Positions 1 through 12,060 of a stretch of DNA of 64,000 nt are shown piece after piece. Source of the stretch: Glossina fuscipes (lineage: Eukaryota; Arthropoda; Insecta; Diptera; Glossinidae); NCBI RefSeq assembly GCF_014805625.2, contig NW_023998414.1:35849859-35913858 (forward strand), read 5' to 3'. Below the pieces are notes generated by a model. The model made no database searches. It saw only the letters and a list, made by a program, of their open reading frames with translations, and was not told where the DNA came from. Position numbers and translations under genes: made by a program. Each line of letters begins with the position of its first letter. Position 1 is the first letter of the stretch.

Positions 1-1589
1 TTTTTGGATCCAAGTTACAATTTGTTGGAAACATCTCATTAATTGAAGAATGTCTGACAACCTACGAGAGTATTTTGATTCTATGCATATATCATTTGAT
101 AGATCGGAAAGATCCATCTTACTGTTGCTATGTTTTAATTCTGGCAATTATTTCATAAACAGATGATTCAACGATGACAAGTCATTCTTACCCGGAGCCG
201 TTGACGCGGGGAAAGGCGATCAGGAGTAAATGTTGGATATGTTGAATACTCTCACACGAGATTCACTTCATTCCTCCAATCTGCCGTACAATTCACTTAA
301 CTGGATTTGTTGAAGGAAATCGAAGATTCTCTACTTAGTTAACTACTACCAGTTACTAGCACTTACCGGTTGATATAATGTAATAGCAATTGCCAATTGC
401 TATCACTTGCCAAGTTGTTATCAATTTCTAATTGCAACCAGTTGTTAACTGGTGCAACCAAATCCCCTCCATCACTTATTACAAGCAAATAGTCCGGGCT
501 GTTTGTCAGATCTCAGAAAATCTAAGGAAATCTCAGACTTTGATTAAAAATAGGTTTGAAAATTGTGTATACTACAAACTCGACCGGATGCGTCCTCATA
601 CTGCGGTTGTCGCGATGAGTGGCTAGCAGGAGAGTAATTTCTCGGAATTCCATAGAAATTATAACTAGTTTTACAACGAAACTAGTTTACAGCAAAACGA
701 GCTTTCGCGAAACGCAAGTTTTGATTTTGTTATGAGTATTTGTCTGTCTTTAATTTATTGTAGAAGCTATCATGATTTGTAGGAATTTGTAGAAGCCTTG
801 ACTTGCAAAAGGTAACTAATCTATCAATTATTACGTATAAGCGGCATTCTACGACCTTTTTTTCCTCTTTTATCTTTGTATCAAGAGAGCTCTCAGTTAG
901 TTGGGAGATTATTTTGTTTTTATTTTACGGCGGTGTCTGGATGCAGACAATTTCCTAACTGACTAGTTGATCACAGCTTCTGATCACTCAGAATAATTAC
1001 TATTCTGTGCTCTGTTTTGTTTTAATTTAATCCTTCACCCACGTCATACCACGTGTCTTTACAATGCGAAAGTGTAGCTCAGTTATTGGTAATCATCGCA
1101 AAAAGGATGAATGAACATACTCCGTATGATCTCTTCGTTGAAGCTTTTCATCTGCTTTACCTTGATCTGCAATTTTATAAGGTTTCTACATTCATATCAG
1201 GCGAGCTTAATGAACTGATTGCTTATTTAATATGATGTCGGGTGATCCATCTCTTATGAAATTTTTGATGCTTACGTGTAACCATTTCGAAAAAAATACG
1301 CCCCAATTACACCGTCATCACACAATTGCAGCGAACTATAACTTATTGTGGGTGGAGAGATTGTTTGGTTAATTCTCGTAAAGAAATCGGAAACACATTT
1401 GGGAAAATTTTCATCATTCATGTATTTACGCATACGATGATAAATCTCATTACTTAGCGTAAGGTTGTTTAATGAATTCTTCATAATGAATTTTCATTAT
1501 TTCACTGCGTTGGGCAAATGTCTGATGATTTATATCAGAAATTTTTAATTTATATTAAAAGTTGTTTTCTAATTTTCATACCATACACC
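1..1589. other. No gene seen
   Basis: AT-rich DNA with short frames (432-626, 1053-1235, 1272-1484) of random composition. No splice-supported exon, RNA gene or clear repeat was recognised. Confidence 0.6.
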
Positions 1590-1880
1590 GCTGATAGCGC
1601 AAAGGTATATATAGTGCCCAGATGGACTTGACATAGATTTATCTATTATTATTGGAACGATCGTTTCTGAACGCCTTTCTTTCTAAATCGATCTAAGCTT
1701 ATCTGTCCGTCTTTCCGTCTTTTCGTTTCCTTTTCTTGCCAAATTTTTGGCAACTTTTTATATATCTCGACGAAATTTGCAGCACTAATATTGCTTGATC
1801 TAAAGACGAAAGCTATTGAAAATGGTACGGATGAGACCAGTTTTTCGAAAGCTTCCAATGTGACACCTTATTTTGATAAA
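1590..1880 (+). repeat. Dispersed repeat family A, copy 1
   Basis: It contains GGTATATATAGTGCCCAG, GATGGACTTGACATAG, AATCGATCTAAGCTTATC, TGTCCGTCTTTCCGTC and TATATCTCGACGAAATTTG in the same order as the copies at 24.3, 46.3 and 47.3 kb. This pattern (head with GGTATAT, then CGATCT, GTCTGTCCGTC, 'gatat-ttyga-gaaatttg') is familiar from transposon-derived repeats of tephritids and related flies. The coding shadow on the minus strand has no support. Confidence 0.6.
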
Positions 1881-2984
1881 TCGTTATACGAATGATGGAT
1901 GGGCTCTGATTAACTGTAAGGGTTTTAATTATTCAATTTAAGTTTCACTTCTCAAATGTAATCGCAATGACATTTACATGTTGAACAGTATGAGAAAGTT
2001 TAAGATGACAGCGCTTACGGTAAAGCCCATTAAACCTTACATTATATTGCTTTTCTCTTTATAACCTATTATTATAAGCAACATTTATCGATGTCATTAA
2101 TTTATTTATTATACGCTATATTCGTATGCACGAATGAATTTCCGAAATACATATGTACTAATGTAAGAAATAACAAATGTACGAAATTTAACTTGAAAGG
2201 GTAAACAAGAAGAGAAATATAAAATTTTTTATATATCCACACATTTTGCCTTTTCTTTCTTTTTTTTTTTTTTTTTCTTTTTTTTTCCTAAAAAATGACG
2301 CTATCGATTTTATAAAAAAAAAAAAAAAAGCTTATGTAACTCCAAAAAAAAAAAAAAAAAAAGAAACAAAAATAATAAAAGTGGTATCAAACATACATCA
2401 GTTTACAGACATCGCACATATAACGTAGCTGGGATACGCATTGAAATATCTCATGGGATGCAATTGATGTTCGTAAAGAAAAGTGCTCGATATATTATGC
2501 GAAATTTTTTTTTTTTTTAGAATACTTTGCACACAAATTCTTAATGCAGATAGTTACCTGTTTATTGATGACTATGTCGACATAACATTTCTTTTAAAAA
2601 ACAAGAATTTATTACAAACGCCTTATCACGCGCACAAAAAAACAATTGCCGTTTAAAAGACGTTAGTTTGTAAGCAAAAAAAAAAAAAAAAAAAAAAAAC
2701 TTTCATCTATTTTTCTCTGCAAAGGGAAGAAATGGCTTGTGATAAAAAAATCATACGAGAAAGTAATATTCGCTTTAAGGCGAATTTTATGCACCCACCA
2801 CCCACTTCATCTTCTCTATCATCATCTTTATATACAAATCGCAAAGAAACATATCTCCAGGCTGATCAAGACTACATGTGTATATTGAAACTTTACTTAG
2901 ATAAATCCGGACATGCATTATGAGTTTAGAGTAACCCATGAGTACCCTACTTTCTTTAATCTGCAATAATTGCGGTGAAATATG

Positions 2985-3480
2985 AAGAAGAACGTATATT
3001 AGTTAACGCGGATGTATGCACCATTTTAAATGGAATCATTGATAGGTTTAAAAATGTCTGTCCATCTGTCCGCCTGTAAATCACAGTTATCGAAATATTG
3101 TGATTAGATTTTAGTGTAACTATTAAACCTAGTGAACCATTTTTATGAAAATTGGCCCCATTATATATGAACGAGCTTGACGTATTCCATATCGAAGTGA
3201 AGTCAATGAAAATTTATATTTTCGACCACTAAACGAATATGGGAATTTGCGAGAGAATAAAACGATTTTATTAAAACTTTTCGATAAAATCGTTTTTAAG
3301 TAAATACCCATTTATCTGGCATCAAAATCTATTTGCTAATATATTGCGATTATAATTGATACCAAATAGTGATTTGTTATATAAGCTTACCGTAGTAAAT
3401 TTGGATTTTGATTTTTTAACCTTCACTCTAAAGATTCTCATTAAAAGTAAGCCTTTATATGACCATATGGGCCCGTGGTT
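2985..3480 (+). repeat. Dispersed repeat family A, copy 2
   Basis: It starts CGTATATTAGTTAACGCGGA and TGTATGCACC, goes on to GTCTGTCCATCTGTCCGCC, and ends CTTTATATGACCATATGGGC and CCGTGG. The ends match the heads and tails of the other family A copies. It is diverged, and no protein is encoded. Confidence 0.55.
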
Positions 3481-6400
3481 TTGTGTTTTTTAAACTGACC
3501 AGGCAAACAATTATAAATTTATTGACAGAAAAAAAAAATATATAAGAGAAAAAGGTTTTTAAAGCGCCGATTGACATTCTGAATCTTAATTAATATTACC
3601 AGCAGGCAAATAGCTTCCTCCTTTTGACTCTAGAAAGTTTGACGATTAGCATTCACTACGCTCTGATAACAGTTTATAAAATTCGTAGTTCATCTGCTGA
3701 CATCGCCATCGAAATATAAAAATTGACCAAAAAAAAAAAAAAAAAAATTAAAACCATTCGCATAACGCTGAATATAAAAAGAAGCTCGAAGTTGATGCTT
3801 ACAAATTGAACGGGTTGTCTCTGATCCACGATAAAATATGGTAATTAAAAGTCTCCAGTGATAGTTTTTAATATAGAGAAAAAAGTAGTAAGCAGTAGAT
3901 AGACGTAAGTAAAGCGATTGAAAATCAAATTCTGAAATATTTCGTATTATCCGAGCAGAGCGGCATTTGCTTTCAGTTTACTTTAGCCTATACATATATA
4001 TAGATATATGTGTATATATATACATTTATATATGTACACATTTATTGTCTGTGCATATATTTGCAAGCAAATGTATGCCGTGCACATGAGCACGTATGAA
4101 AGTGTTAGCTGTAAATTTGCATTATTTGTGTTTCTAAAATTTTTACATAAGTAACCTTTTAGTGATTGTTTGCACTCCAAACAACCTGTTAAGAGTAAAT
4201 GTTGAAGAAAGCAAGTACTTGCCCTTTATTCTCTTTTCACTTCACAAGTGTTTTGTTTGCATATATTCTTGAAGAAATCAGAAACCGCTACAAAATTTCA
4301 TGCATACGGGCATAACTACTTGTGAGTTGTGAGTAAATGCTTTACATAAAATCTTATTAGGAATCTTTTCAATTTCTCTCAAATATAGATAAAATGATAA
4401 TAATTGTTTTAATAAATAGCAAATTGCAATGGAACGGCTGCTCTTGCCTAACTAATCTTGTATCACGCATATATGTACATGTGTGTATGCAAAGAAGCAA
4501 CCGTTAACTTATTCCCTTAGAAAATTATTATAGTATTGTTTAATTTTACATTACCTTTCGTCTATAATCGTTATATAACATACAATACAAGCTATTGTTA
4601 TATATTTACTTTGGTCTGCTATTTTATACGTTTCTCAGTCCAAGTTATTGTTTCGTTCAACTACTATAACTTACTCTTTAATCTATAATAGCTTGCAAAA
4701 GTCCAGGCAAATTATTCTCTTTACTAAGCTATTGCTAGCAATGTGTTAACACATACATAACCAATTGTTCTATGTTCTATGCTAAGCGATTATCCATGCT
4801 ATTGTTTTGAATTATGACAGAACAAAAGCTTAGCAACAATATGGCAGTGCAGATAGCCAATATCTATAAAGGCAACGGACCATCACAGAGTTTAACAGTG
4901 GGAAAGCATAAATGTAAACCAATATCACTTTTTCGTAATTCTTCCTCCTTTCGGAATGGAAGAGACAATGGTGAGACAATTTGCTGGCGTCCAAGACTTC
5001 TGCGTTCGACTGTCTTCTGAGCCGGAGAGGGATTGTTCTCTCTAGCCACAAAAACAAAAACAAAAAAAAAAAAAAAAAAAAAAAAAACAGCATTGTGCGC
5101 TAGTCGTGGATAAGGTGGAGTCGCTGTAAATATATAGGTTAATAAGCTTGGATATGAAAAGCAAGTCTTGGTCAGGTTTTGCTGCAACTGCCGATGCCAG
5201 GCCACAGGCTCTGAACTGTTCTAAAGTTACCGAATCCCTGGTCGGTTAACTATTCCGCTCGCTGCCCGCGTAACGATTTATTTTGGATAGTCATTATAAG
5301 GAAATAAAATCGCAATTTTTAGAATTTTGCAACAAAACTCACTGCGTAATAGCACTTCATTCCCTACATTTTAAGCCGATATGAAAACTGAATTTCTATA
5401 GGGTGAAAAGGTATAATTTTTAATATTTCATGATGTAATAGTAGTGGTATAATAGCTGACATTTTCATATAAAAAATTAAGTGAACGAAATTTGAACAAG
5501 AATGCGTCTATATCGTGGATCCCACTCCATATAACATATCTCATATATAGTAAACCCTTCGAAAAAATATTTCATTTTTAATAGTTTAAGATAAAATCTG
5601 GTTCATGGCAGCAATTAAGCACAAAAATTAACGGTAACAAATTTGGATTACATAGACCTATCATTAATACCCATAACATATATATAAAGTTTATCATGAA
5701 GCGTGAAACCTTGTGCGGAGAGAAAGACTATTTTCTAAAATTTTATAACGAAAATTGTTGCAAAGTAAATTACGGTTCCTAAATTTGGATCACAACGTGT
5801 GATGTTTTGGAAATCCTCCAACCGACGGGCTTTCACGAAAGAGTATGCCGTTGCATGCAAATAATGTACAATTTTTGATGTGAGTGAATAGCCGTACTAT
5901 GCGAATTGGGGTAAGGTGTTTAATGTTCGGCTTTGCTCGACTATAGTGTTCTTACTTTTTTTTATATAAGAAGTTGCGTTTGTCTAATATCATAAAGGCA
6001 CTAACGTCCAGATGACCAACAGATTGATGAATCGATGAACTTAGCTTAATCCATTCAGTTATATGCGGTCTTTAGGGACTTTACCTTTGCTCTTTATGCA
6101 CGTTACAAATGGAAGAAGAAAGTCGCTATGCCTATGCCCAGACTGTTCGGAGATGAATGCAAAACCGAAAAGAGAATCATCCTTGTTAGGCGTTACCGTA
6201 AAGGGTTAGTAGTTTTGGTTACCATAATTTAATGTCTGCTTATAGCGTAAAAGATGTATAAATGCGTGCATGCATATAACAAGGTTTATATCTATGTGTG
6301 TTATGTCATTTAATTTTCGTGGTTCTTTTGTGTCAACGCAATGAAATTATTTTTAATTTGTTTGTTCTCGAAGTCAGTTGTGCAAATAAATATGAGCGGT

Positions 6401-6744
6401 AAGTGGTTACGGTTCTGGTTAATGCTTTCTCTTTCTTCTTAATGAAAGTAAATCATTTATTATATTTTATTTATAATTTTGGGGAAAATTTCTTGGCTAC
6501 CTACCAACCAAGCGCATATATGCAAGAAAAGAAAATGATGTGTCATAGCTGGAAAACTGCTTCCCTATTACAATGTCGTAAGCAATTCTCAGACAATCGC
6601 TTTCGCTAACTTGTTGAATGAAAGAATTCTTTAATCCGGCGATGATAGAATTCATAAAACGAACAAATAAACCATACAGAATAATAAGGTATGACTTGGA
6701 TGCTGCATACTACATGCTACTATTTAACCGGTGGTTAAAACACA

Positions 6745-6747
<3 letters not shown>
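3481..6747. other. No gene seen; homopolymers and TA tracts
   Basis: The stretch holds poly-A runs (3729, 5057-5087) and TA-rich tracts near 3990-4035. Three overlapping frames at 4814-5205 lie across the poly-A run and look accidental. Confidence 0.6.

Positions 6748-6794
<47 letters not shown>
6748..6794. repeat. (GA)n microsatellite
   Basis: An uninterrupted run of about 23 AG units. It produces the RERERE tail of a spurious plus-strand ORF. Confidence 0.95.
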
Positions 6795-6797
<3 letters not shown>

Positions 6798-7832
6798 TAA
6801 AGCCTTTCAAAAAATATGTTCCCAAAATATATTCGCATAATTACTCGTTGAAAATGTTGAATTGAATTCCATTCTTTAAATATTTCTTTTTGATGGGTTA
6901 AGTAATTAATAGCTTCTAGGTTTCATTCATAATAGAACCGGCTTTAATGGATTAAAGAGGAAAAGAAAAAACTTCTTCTGCGTCTAATTCGTATCTATTC
7001 TATTATTTAGGTAAGACGACACCCGGCGAATTATGAAAACGGACTCGTGTCAATATCTTGATTAACTTGAATTTAAATGAATTGTCAAAGCCTACAATTT
7101 ACTATTCAGAATATTTAACTCAATCAATCTCAAGCTAATTTCTAACAATGCTTTTCGCTCCTATAATCCACTCTTAGCTCTAATTGATTTGAGTCTGGTC
7201 TCCACATACATTCTAGGCTTCTCTCTGATTATTAGTGATTATTAGAGAGGCTCGTAGCCGATCGACATCGGCTGGTTTCCACGATCATCCCAAGATATGT
7301 TGCAAGGGCGGCGAATACTTTCAGTTAATATATTATTCATCTATGACTAATCATCAACTCTCGTAACAAACTTATTTGTCGTTCAAAAGGATAGTGTGAG
7401 CCCAAAATGAGAGATTATCTTGAATACTTAAAATAACTTATCTTTACTCTCTATCGCTTGAACAGGAAAATGCGCTGATGTGAGGCTATCATAACGCATC
7501 ACCAGACTTTAATTTTTATTATAATAATTACATGATGTCAAGCGAATATAATGCGTTTTGAACCGCATAAACATAAATCTTTAAAAACGAATCCGAACAA
7601 AATGAATATATGGGGGTAAGTCACTATTATTTCTTTTTTTAATACTTATTTACTATCAAATTTTACAATTTCAGTTATTATAAAAAATAAATAAATAAAT
7701 AATTAAATAAATGAAATGCGGGACATTATCTTAAGACATTTCAAGAGCAAACTACGTTTAGCGTATTCAAAAAGGAAAATAAACCAAAAAAAAAAAAAAA
7801 AAAAAAGTATGTAGTAGCGACAGAAGATTAAT

Positions 7833-8014
7833 TATTAATTATATTATAATTAGTTTGGCCAGAGAAGTAAATTCAAAAGTGAAAGTCCTAAAGCGCTAGC
7901 ATCCGAAGTTATCGACTTTATTGAAAACTCTATTGTCCTTGAGATGTAAATCCACAACTGATGAGGTGTTGTTGTTAGAAGAGATCTTGAGCCTACTCGG
8001 CCACTCGGCCGGAT
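7833..8014 (-). mobile_element. tRNA-derived SINE, full-length copy 1, with 12-bp target-site duplication
   Basis: On the minus strand the element begins at 8014 with a tRNA Leu/Ser-like head containing CCGAGTGGCCGAGTAGGC (A box). A decayed B box follows (GTGGATTTACATCTC), then a body shared with the copies at 40.2 and 62.8 kb (GATGCTAGCGCTTTA, TACTTCTCTGGCCAAA). It ends in an AT-rich TAATTA tail. The 12-mer CAGAAGATTAAT occurs exactly at both ends (7821-7832 and 8015-8026), which is the target-site duplication. The element is non-autonomous; a LINE elsewhere would provide the machinery. Confidence 0.82.
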
Positions 8015-8781
8015 CAGAAGATTAATGAATGAACAAAATATAAGGAAATTTTCATAATACATCGATCAATAATTCCCGGGATTATGTAGGACAAAAATAA
8101 AACATATTTTGGTTTGCAAAGTTCGAATTTATTTATCAACACAGCTTCATATGACGATCTGCCCAAAAGTCTGAAAATGCATTTCCATTGATGTTATTAA
8201 CACTTGACCCTGCAGCATCTTTTTGAGATATGCGAACAGATAGATCTGGTGGCCAGATAAGATCGGTAAGGTCGCAATCCGAACATCACTGTATTCCGAT
8301 ATATATTACTTTTTAATGAGGTATTCACCTCATCGAAATTATTTCCATAGCTAACATCTCCGTTAGCTTCTGAATTATTGTTCTAGAGTTGTTCGTTGCA
8401 CAATGTAAAAAGTCATCTTCGAAGGAAGTATAGTTAGACAAATGAGTTACTAATTGTTTTTTAGTTACTTTTTTTAATAATTCATGATGATCTTATTAAT
8501 AAAAAAAAAAAACTTGCTTGCGCTTGCTTAGGACATCAAAGATTTAAATTCATTTCTTCTTCGGTTTTTATATAAGCAAAAAATTGTATCGCAGTTGCAT
8601 GCATTAGTTAAGACCACAGTTACAAAGCAAACGACAACAGTTTAATTAGCTTTACCGAATTCAATTTTCAACCTTAACTAATTTCGATTCATCCTTTAAG
8701 CTGTAGATAAACTCCTCTACATCGGGCAGTAGGAAGACAATTCTTCAGACTGCTCTTCAATATGAATAATTTTTGATTAAT

Positions 8782-8879
8782 TTTATTGTACACTTTATTG
8801 GAAAATAAATAATTATTAAATTTCAAATTTTAATTATTGAACATATTAAATAATAATTTAGGGTTTATTTTGAAATTTA
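8782..8879 (-). terminator. Candidate polyadenylation signals for the YGPP gene
   Basis: On the minus strand, AATAAA hexamers occur at 8879-8874, 8799-8794 and 8787-8782, about 390-490 bp after the stop codon. The sequence between is a (TA)n tract and an A-rich stretch without an earlier AATAAA. Which signal is used is unknown; AATAAA is common by chance in DNA this AT-rich. Confidence 0.35.
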
Positions 8880-9057
8880 TGTTTACTAAAATAAATTTAT
8901 AAACTATTTGGTTATAATCGATTCATTGTGGATTAAATTTCGAAACTTTTCTAGTTTATATAATCCATATGACTGTTTGACCTAAATTTATGGCAATTTC
9001 ATAGAGAAGTACTCTAAAATTGTTCTGTACGCTTACATATGAAACTTACCAACGAAC

Positions 9058-9245
9058 GTATATATTTATATATGTATATATATATATATATGCATACATA
9101 CATATATATACAATTATATATATATATATATATATATATATTTTTCAACTTAGGTAGTAAATAAATAGAAAGAATTACTTAAAAAAAAAAAAAAAAAAAA
9201 ATTAATTAAAAAATAAAATAAAATAATAATAATAATATGTTGCTT
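9058..9245. repeat. (TA)n and A-rich tract in the 3' flank of the YGPP gene
   Basis: TA-rich dinucleotide repeats to about 9141, then a run of about 22 A at 9179-9200 and AATAAAATAAT repeats. The tract lies just 3' of the stop codon, so it would be in the 3' UTR if the AATAAA signals near 8.8 kb are used. Confidence 0.8.
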
Positions 9246-9270
9246 TTTTGAGATGTGTCATAACTAGAAT

Positions 9271-11993
9271 TCATTTCATTCGAGAATGAAAAGCTGTATT
9301 ATGTTCCTCTTCATTCTCTGTTTCAATATTTTTGGCTTCTTCTTGTTCTTCATTTACTATAATTGCATTAAAATTTTGATTCGCTTCGGCGCGATTGTCA
9401 CTGTGATCTTCTAGTTGATATTCTTGTCGAGAGGAGGGATCAGGATCGTTATGCGAATTATGATTGCGTTCGAGTTGATTCGCAATATCCGAACGACTTT
9501 CGGCTTTATGATTAGATGGCAAATGTTGATGTTGCTGCTGTGGCTCTTCAATAGCGCTAAGAATAGTCTGCAATAAATCTTCGGATAGAATTTCTTCGTG
9601 CTTAGATGATTGCTCGTTATTCCCGCCTCGGAATTGCACTTGATACGTGTGAGCCAACTGACTGGGATGATTATTGTGTTCGATTGGTAATTGAATTCCC
9701 TCCGACTTCTGCGCAGATATAACATTTAATCCTTCTAGCCCAGGCAATAAGTCAGTATTTATGTGTTCAGGTAGAGCGGAGATTGCCGATTTTTCTGAAG
9801 CAAAACCTAAATGATCAATTCCACCAGAAGGTGGTGGCCCATAACTATTTGCCGGACCCGTGACATATTGTGAGTGTCGTTCCGCGACAGGTACGCTTTG
9901 GCTAATTAAATTTGCATTTAATAAATTGGGACCTTGCCGGCAATCGCTCGTCTGATACTTTCCCTCCTGCTGCAGTGGTAAGGATTGAGCATTATTTTCA
10001 CTGGCGCTGTAAACATTCTCAAAGTTAGCCCGGTTACTTGAGGCATACGGAGCATCACTGTAGTGATTTTGCTGTGGAGGTGGTAAGTATTGTTGCTGAG
10101 GGGCGACATAATTGATTGATCCTGTCTGCGTTGGGGTCAATAATGGCGATGGTGGCGGCCCATATTCGTTATTTATGTTACCATTTTGTTGCTGCTGGAG
10201 CTGTTCTACCTGCAAGTATTTAAGAGCGATATTGCGTGTCGTTAATTCTGCTAATTATAGCGTAAAGTATTTAATAGGGTACCTGAACAAATAGTTGTGG
10301 CGTTTGGTGCTCGGGCAGTTGTTGCTCAATTAAATCCGTACGTTGTGATGATGGTGGTGGAGGTACGCCATATTCGGAATGTATATTATTGCCGGAACCT
10401 TGCGCAATTTCACTTGCGGCTGGAGGTATATAAGTGGGCACTTGTACTGGCGGCCTAACGCCATATTTATCTACATGCTGTACCGTAGCTCCAATGGTTT
10501 CTATTAAGCCCTGTGGTACTGGAGGTCGGAAGACGACTGGTTTGTTTGGTGGGGGTAAGGCCGGCGGAGGAAATGTATGTAAATTACCCGATTGTTTACC
10601 ATATTGTATACCCAAGCCGTTTTGCGCATGGTGACGGACAAAATCCGCTGCTGATCCATGACTTAGTGGAGGTGGTTGTCCGTATATTCCGCTCGTAAAT
10701 TTCAAGGCATGCAGAGAGTTGGGTGCAAATGAATCGGGCGGGGGTTTCGAATACGAGTCACCCTCAATAGCCGCTAATGATAGCTGAAAATAAATTCGAT
10801 TAGCTTGAATAATATCACTTGAGGTTATTTTTGCTACTTACCTGCAATGCGTCTGTTTCGATGGAGTTTAGGTGATGTTGATGTTGATGTCGCTGCTGAT
10901 TAAAATCATGGCCAGAATTTGTTAGCGGAATGGATTGTGTTAATATGTTTTGATGTATAGAATTATCACCACCATCGAAATTGCTCGCTTGTAAAGCAAC
11001 GGCTATTAGCTGCTCATCGGTTAAACTCGAACCGCCATTGTTACCATTAGCTAACTTAAGAGCGGTTATAGGCTGACTCTGAGTTACTTGGCTATATCCA
11101 GTTTGAGTTTCAATATTATTGTGTTCAATATAGGCTCCCACTGGACCAGGAATTGGTTTCCAACCTTCGCATGCTGTATGAAAAGGGGTCTGAGCAGCAC
11201 CGCCATTATGCCCATGACCATTGTTATCAACATGTATTTGTATTTGTTTAATAGGTGGATGTTGGGGATGTTGTTGGTGGTGTTGATGTTGCTGATTAGT
11301 GCCCGTTAGTATAACAGTAGTTTCGGGTAAGCGATTAAAATTTGGAACTAATTCATGATGATGCGGAGAACCGTAAATTTGTTGAGGTGATTGAAAAAGC
11401 GGTCCTGAAGGGGGTGGTCCATATGAAGTAGCTGCTTGGTTTTGAGTTTTAAATGACAAAGCTGGTTGAACTAAAGGTAACGACTGTGGCGCTGATGGCG
11501 GTGGACCATAAACAGGCTTAGGCGGTCCATAAGTAGAAGAAGGTTTATGTTGAAATTTGAGAGGTGGCGGTGGTGGACCATAGGTTGGTGCTGGCTTAGT
11601 TTCCCCATAAGTAGGGGCTGGTCTGGGTGGGCCATAGTGTAACGCTGGTTGATTTGGTGGCCCATATTTATTGGCTGGCTTATGTATAACGTGAGGAGGT
11701 CCATAAAAAGGTTTTGGTACGCCGAAATACGATTTAATTTGATCATACAAACTTGAAGATGTTCCATAGTTGTTGGTACCGCCACCTCCGCCACCACCAA
11801 TAAACGGCAACTTGGGTGGCCCATACTTTATAGCTGGCGGGCCGTATTCATGAAAAGGTATTTGCTGAGGTACACCATATTCTCGATGTGGTGCCCGCTG
11901 AGATGGTGGTCCATATACTGGCTGGGGTTTGATTTGTATGGCTTCCGAAGAATAAGCGAATAATATTATGATTAATGAGAACTGCAAGAACAT
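9271..11993 (-). CDS. Secreted YGPP-repeat, proline/glutamine-rich protein (three exons)
   Basis: Joined minus-strand CDS: exon 1 11993-10842, exon 2 10783-10283, exon 3 10209-9271. It encodes about 863 residues and ends in TGA at 9271-9273. Both introns are phase 0, so the frame is open throughout. Residues 1 to about 18 form a signal peptide (MFLQFSLIIILFAYSSEA), so the product is probably secreted. Residues 25-210 carry dense repeats of the type x-Y-G-P-P or Y-G-V-P (VYGPP, EYGVP, KYGPP, HYGPP, TYGPP) and a Gly-rich stretch near residue 70. Further copies occur in exon 2 (IYGQPPP, KYGVRPP, EYGVPPPP) and exon 3 (EYGPPPSP, SYGPPPSGG, QYLPPP). A non-repetitive block near residue 270 (CEGWKPIPGPVGAYIEHN) and a helix-like LTDEQLIAVALQA segment may be the conserved core. 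The C-terminal third is Q/H/N/E-rich. I know similar YGPP-rich secreted proteins in flies but cannot name an orthologue. A structural role in cuticle or extracellular matrix is inference; I see no chitin-binding R&R motif. Confidence 0.88.
10210..10282 (-). other. Intron 2 of the YGPP gene (73 bp)
   Basis: The donor is GTTCAG|GTACCC at 10283/10282. The acceptor is AAATACTTGCAG|GTAGAAC, with AG at 10211-10210. The intron is phase 0. Read-through stops within three codons (V-P-Y-stop), so splicing must join exon 2 to the Gln-rich exon 3. Confidence 0.85.
10784..10841 (-). other. Intron 1 of the YGPP gene (58 bp)
   Basis: The donor is CAG|GTAAGT at 10842/10841, an exact consensus. The acceptor is TTTATTTTCAG|CTATC, with AG at 10785-10784. 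The intron is phase 0 and has the usual size of a short fly intron. Reading through it adds eight residues and then a stop, so splicing is needed to join the frames. Confidence 0.88.
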
Positions 11994-12060
11994 CTAAATT
12001 TAAATTGAAAAAGTACACATATAAGTACATGAATAAGAAATCGTGCAAAAAGTTCATTCA
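11994..12060 (-). promoter_or_regulatory. Leader directly upstream of the YGPP start codon; possible 5'-UTR splice acceptor
   Basis: On the minus strand the ATG at 11993-11991 is directly preceded by ACTTTTTCAATTTAAATTTAG, a pyrimidine-bearing stretch ending in AG. The start codon may therefore sit at the very beginning of an exon, with an untranslated first exon further upstream. I found no convincing TATA box or initiator close by. Without transcript data, a leader with no intron is equally possible. Confidence 0.3.

Noticed and set aside
4814..5205. Three overlapping frames, one on the plus strand and two on the minus strand
   Set aside because: The minus-strand frames run through a poly-A/T tract, and no frame shows a motif or splice signal.
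7990..8014. A tRNA gene at the SINE head
   Set aside because: The anticodon and acceptor arms do not form, and the sequence continues into the SINE body; it is tRNA-derived, not a tRNA gene.
9411..9725. Alternative minus-strand frame of 104 codons inside exon 3 of the YGPP gene
   Set aside because: It is a shadow frame; the exon 3 frame that joins exons 1 and 2 in phase 0 is the real one.
11471..11824. Alternative 117-codon minus-strand frame inside exon 1
   Set aside because: It is a frame-shifted shadow of the YGPP repeats, without a signal peptide or splice continuity.
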